This document shows positions 59,510 to 64,000 of a DNA stretch of 64,000 bases, piece by piece. Source of the stretch: Opisthorchis felineus (lineage: Eukaryota; Platyhelminthes; Trematoda; Opisthorchiida; Opisthorchiidae); assembly GCA_004794785.1 (NCBI GenBank), contig SJOL01006434.1:584774-648773 (forward strand). The letters are read 5' to 3'. The position numbers and the translations under genes were made by a program. Position 1 is the stretch's first letter. Each line of letters begins with the position of its first letter. The notes beneath the pieces are model-generated. The model did not search any database. It worked only from the letters and a program-made list of their open reading frames with translations, and was not told the origin of the DNA.

Positions 59510-62500
59510 GTTCGTGTGGCCGTCTGTCTACTTGTCCATAAATCGGTAGTGGTAGGCAGTTGTAATCCTCTCAGCTTTGCTACCGAAATAGGGATGAGAA
59601 TGCGATTCAACTTACGAATCAAAGGTCGTCACCAACGGATCTCGGGCTTATGGTGTGTGCAAAGCCACTCATTGGTCAGATGTGATCAACCGATAGCCGG
59701 AATTAGTGAATTCGACTGCACTACCGTTCCGCACCCAAATGATGTCTGCGAGCCAGTGAATGTGGACTGTAGGAGGGATTTAGTCACCAGCATAGGAAGA
59801 CCAAGAAGCCCTTTGGAGGAGAAACGATCACAGGTTCAGTAAATTGAAACCATTCTGCCGGGTTGTGGTCTCACTAGCAACCGGGGAGGCTAATTGAATT
59901 TTGATTCAAAATATTCAGCAGTAAGCCAGATGTAGTTTGCCAACATTGACTTCGTTATCGCATAGGAGCCCGGATGGCTCAGATACTAATTCCTCCTACC
60001 TACACTATCAAACCTTTTATCTCACTGGCTGTTCTTGATGGCACCTGTGTCCACTGTATGCAGCCTACCCTCATCGCAGGTGTCGAATGTGGCGTCCCTT
60101 CAATCGACTCCTGTGTTTCTAATGCTGCTTTCGGCTTAGGGTCGGATGTATACTGTATTTAGTAAACCAGTAAACCTTGTGTCTTTCCGGTGTACACTGA
60201 ATGTAGCAACGTGAAACCATCCTAGATAACGGCCAAAATTGCCTGATACCACGATCTCATAGCAGTCGCACAATGTACTACTATATTAACACCTTTTGAC
60301 CTCATAGACGGAAGTCTCATAAACTGTGGATCGCTGAAATTTAGAATATGAGTTTCCATGCCGACAAGGAAATATACTAGCTGAATTAAAGGGACAGCTG
60401 CGGCTGAAGGAACGAATAATGTCAGCTTTTGACAGATAGTCACGATGGCGATGCAAAAGCTGATTTGCATGGCATTAATTTCAAACCTCATAGAGGAACT
60501 GTCTTTCCCTACCATTTACCCGGCTCAGAACTCATGGGCTTGTTCTAATTTCAATTCAAGCCACTCGATTTTTAGTCTTTTCAGCCATACCAATTCGGCC
60601 ACCCCATGGACATTTTCTACCTTGAGCACAAGGAGCATTGCGTACCAGACCTAAACACCGAAATGGCTCACCAACTGGACATGAGATCATAACATAAATG
60701 AACCCCCGTCATTTTTTTCCCAGTTTTACTTCGCCGCTTTGACACGCCTCTGTGTCTGTGTTACCATTTGTGAGAACATTATCAGGACAGGTGCCAGCTC
60801 ACGATCCATCGAAAAGTACTTTTTTAAAGTCTGAAGAATTCACGATCGTATCAGTTTTGTTTTAGGCCCTGAGTGTTTTACTATCCAAACCTCGGAGTAG
60901 GGATATTCATCCACCGCTAATCAGGTAGCAGATGAAGCACGGTTTTAAGTCAAACACTTACGCGTGACGGCTAGTATGAAGCCATCAAGAACTTAAGGCT
61001 AATTTTGTTCTTCACTGCGCATTCCAAAGCGCTTTTGGATTGGGGCTAGGTGCGTTTTGGGGAAAAATTATAGGGTTTTCATTGTCAGCAAAATTGCCTC
61101 TTGGTATTCAACGCACGACTAGAAAATATATCCTAACATTGAAAACTATCCACTGACTGTATCCGGAAACAACTTGACAGGCTAAAGACTCTTTTTCTGT
61201 GTGTGTAGATGCAACTCGAATATGTCATAGAAACTGAAATGAAAGCATTACGCGGTATATGCATGTTTTGTCATTGATGAAGTAAATCTGAATGTTCACG
61301 CAAAACCATCCGAAAAACTATCTTCATGAAACGACTAGACTGTGTACATTAATGAGTACCATGTTTCTTGTCTTAAATTCTAACAGCTAAGTCATTGCCT
61401 CAATACATTTTGGTAGCCATCTCTATGTGCGAAAACACAGTTTCACCGGATTAGATTGAATGCAGAATGCTAGGAAGTGAGAAGGGAATAATGAAGGCAG
61501 TGCAACTGTTTTAACGTCACTGTGATATCAAAAACTAAGTTTGCTAGGGCACGAATAATTATAATGAGTTGAACATCCTAATTACCAAACAAAAGTTTCA
61601 ATATGAAAAACGAACTGGGACAGATGCATCCGGGGGGCTTGCCATACCGCCATTCGGAAAATTTCTTTAGCTTGCATTCATCCAGATACCTAACCAAGGC
61701 GTAATTCCATCCCCTCAGAACACCACCTCAGAACCCACCTCCGATGAACCGTTATTGCCTGTTCTGGACCAAAAGCAAACTAGAGTAGCTAGACTGTATT
61801 GCACCACAGAGTAACACAAGCGGCCACCATTCGTGGTTTAACAGCACGACTATTTATTATTGAAGCGGTTACGAAATCCTTGCAGGAAACTGCTGTCGCT
61901 AAATTTCTGCGTGCTATTTTACTGCCAAGTGAAGCAAGTTTTGAAACATTGTATGACTGGCCATCTTTTGAGACGAGCCAATGGTTAAGCATCAGCCCAA
62001 AATAAAGACCATAATAGAGCTCACTATAAAAAAAGAATTCTATGGCATCATTTCTTATTCGTATGTAAGATAATGCTGAAATCATACTTTACCGTGGTTT
62101 GGCCTACGTGAACAGTACAGATATTTATTATAAAAAGACTAGCAATTTTTGCATTGCGCACCACGGCAGACTGATTTGTTTCGGTCGCCTGCAGGTTTCG
62201 GGTGCCTCTACTGAGTATACGTTGAGAGATAAAATACCACATGACGCTGGTACTTTCCTTCTCCTTATCTTCGACAATTAAGGAAGTAATGTTTTGTGAA
62301 GCTAGACTGACTAATATACTGTAAAGTTAAAGGTGAACTGAAACAGTCATAAAATTAAGGCTCTTAGGAAAGCAGAACATTAAGAATAACAAATGCACCT
62401 AGGACTCACTTAACCAATCCCATCAGACTACTTCTACATGGTTTAATGGATACAAAAGTCGCAGAGAACATTGGTGGTATTAGCTTTGTTCTAACCACCT

Positions 62501-64000
62501 ACATCCACGTCGCCAATATTTCTTTAAGTTGAGATTGCCGGTCATTAGCTTTTGCACGTGGTACGGTCACTCGCATAATGTCTAACAATTCTTACGATGA
62601 TTCACAATCTGTGAGAGGTTGAATCACTAATTAACCATAAAAGCATAGGGGGCAAATAAGCGGCTGATTAATTTTCGTAAAATGTCAGTAAAAAGGCACC
62701 CACAGCCTCACAATCATAAGCCCATTGCCTGAGTGTCATGATTATGACATAAATAAATTTGCTAATTCAGTACACTATCTCAGCGTTGCATAATTTAAGA
62801 CAAAAACTTACATGCGCGTTGTAAAATTGTCGATTTACAAAAACTATACGACACCGTTCGATGCGATTGTATTTTTTCACAGTTATTGCTTCCCGGCTGT
62901 TTAACTGTTAGATATGGATCTGCCTGGAGAAATGAGAGAAATCTGGTCCTATACTAGCTGATGGACAACGTCTTGGTTTATACTCATCATGTTGTCTTCA
63001 CCAAAATGGTCATTTTGCTCACATTTTAAATAGTTTTTATCACGAACTCCGTGGAATTTTCGGTCATGTGATAACAGTAGGGATACAGTTTGCTCTAAAT
63101 CATGAAACACAAAATTCACTTTGTTGTGCGATGTTTAAAACAGTTTGTATTGATAAAGGTTAGGCCATTGCATCACAAAACGTCGAGTTTGTCACGTAGA
63201 AAACTGTTTTTGGACACAGCTTTCACACTCACTTAAAATTGGTTTGCCAGAGATAAAGCAATCTGCTTGTCACCGGTGTCACTTCAATAGGAGTGTGTAC
63301 AAATGCAAACAAACGGTGTGAGTGAAATTATCTAACTTTGTTGTTTAAAATAAAGTAAAAAAGCTTTTCTATTAACCGTGGTTAAAGGTTTCGGGGTTGA
63401 AAATTAACTGTGATACGGCAAAGATTTAGTTCACCGAAGCGCTTTACTGAATATGTGCATAATAGTGTTTAAGACAGAAAGTGGTAGTTTTGCTTTTTAT
63501 CTATTCCGCTAATCAGGATAGTTTCTAAAAACCCGCGGACAGGTTCTCGCATACTGCTTAATTTAGAAACAACAGAAACTTCACTGATTACGTCCACATT
63601 TGGTCCACGGAGTAATCGGTTTGCTGTACACCATCAATTATGTGTGCATACGAGATCTAGTAAATTCGGTAAAATGTTACCTACTTGGCGCTCTGCTTTA
63701 ATGATTTAATTATGTGTAAGACACTCATGTATGAAGCAAAATCAATAAAAGATTCTAACGTGTGTTTTTCGTATACGGAAATATTCTTACAAACATAAAG
63801 TCTTTTGGTGGCCCACTCCATTGTTCCCCAGTACGTACCAGAATTTCTTAGGATTACCAAAACGTGTACTAAAAACATTAAATTATACAAAGAGAAAATT
63901 AGAACCACTTTAACCCATTCACGTTTCCACCTACCAGATGATGGAAAACGACAAAATGGGGTTTTCTGACGTTGCGTGATTCCGTTTTCAGATGGAAAGA

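Larger units (their letters stand above)
56527..64000. other. Gene-poor right end of the window
   Basis: I see no supported gene. The stretch contains a weak tRNA-like relic (57790-57846), a 10-base direct repeat GATAACGATC at about 58540-58562, interlocked short inverted repeats at 59473-59509, and a pair of overlapping unrecognised frames at 59344-59541 and 59474-59842 (122 codons). The rest is AT-rich sequence without visible structure. Confidence 0.5.

Noticed and set aside
59974..60162. GATGGCTCAGATAC resembling a pol III A box just upstream
   Set aside because: No B box lies at a usable distance downstream, so it is not called a tRNA or SINE.

Overview
The window looks like gene-poor, AT-rich, interspersed-repeat-laden nuclear DNA of a flatworm. 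The best guess is a diphyllobothriidean tapeworm (Spirometra / Dibothriocephalus / Schistocephalus type), though a trematode cannot be excluded. The evidence is (i) a multi-exon class A GPCR with canonical GT-AG introns of 0.3 to 9.9 kb, (ii) Penelope-like retroelement (PLE) remnants whose reverse transcriptase and GIY-YIG segments resemble, from memory, families abundant in cestode genomes, and (iii) tRNA-derived SINEs of a kind common in flatworm assemblies. There are no bacterial-type operons, no rRNA and no complete tRNA gene. Species-level assignment is inference; no search was possible.

The only host gene I can defend is a plus-strand neuropeptide-type GPCR. Four exons (5800-5942, 6260-6617, 16497-16603, 19991-20085) join with perfectly compatible phases and encode TM4 to TM7 plus the start of the C-terminal tail. 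The sequence at the start of TM6 and the ECL2-TM5 pattern place it with the vasopressin/oxytocin, CCAP and neuropeptide S receptor group. Exons for the N-terminus and TM1-TM3 were not found and probably lie upstream of the window. A possible very short last coding exon lies at 20254-20263.

The large second intron of this gene (6618-16496) holds the most complicated locus, 7525-8470. Two direct copies of the PLE C-terminal coding tail (plus strand) bracket an inverted, truncated PLE reverse transcriptase core (minus strand). A non-coding 3' tail follows, with a short minisatellite, a CA-rich stretch and a degenerate hammerhead-ribozyme-like core. Pieces of the same tail recur at 3330-3375 and 20532-20563. 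A second, different PLE family left a GIY-YIG endonuclease fragment at 56053-56526 (minus).

The remaining ~43 kb downstream of the GPCR holds two convincing tRNA-derived SINEs (36128-36340 plus; 46845-47060 minus), several weaker tRNA-like relics, short inverted repeats, and unrecognised open frames mostly below 175 codons. In 64 kb of DNA such frames are expected by chance or from old repeats. A few exon-like segments with reasonable splice signals (30675-30850 plus, 17815-17899 minus) are given at low confidence.
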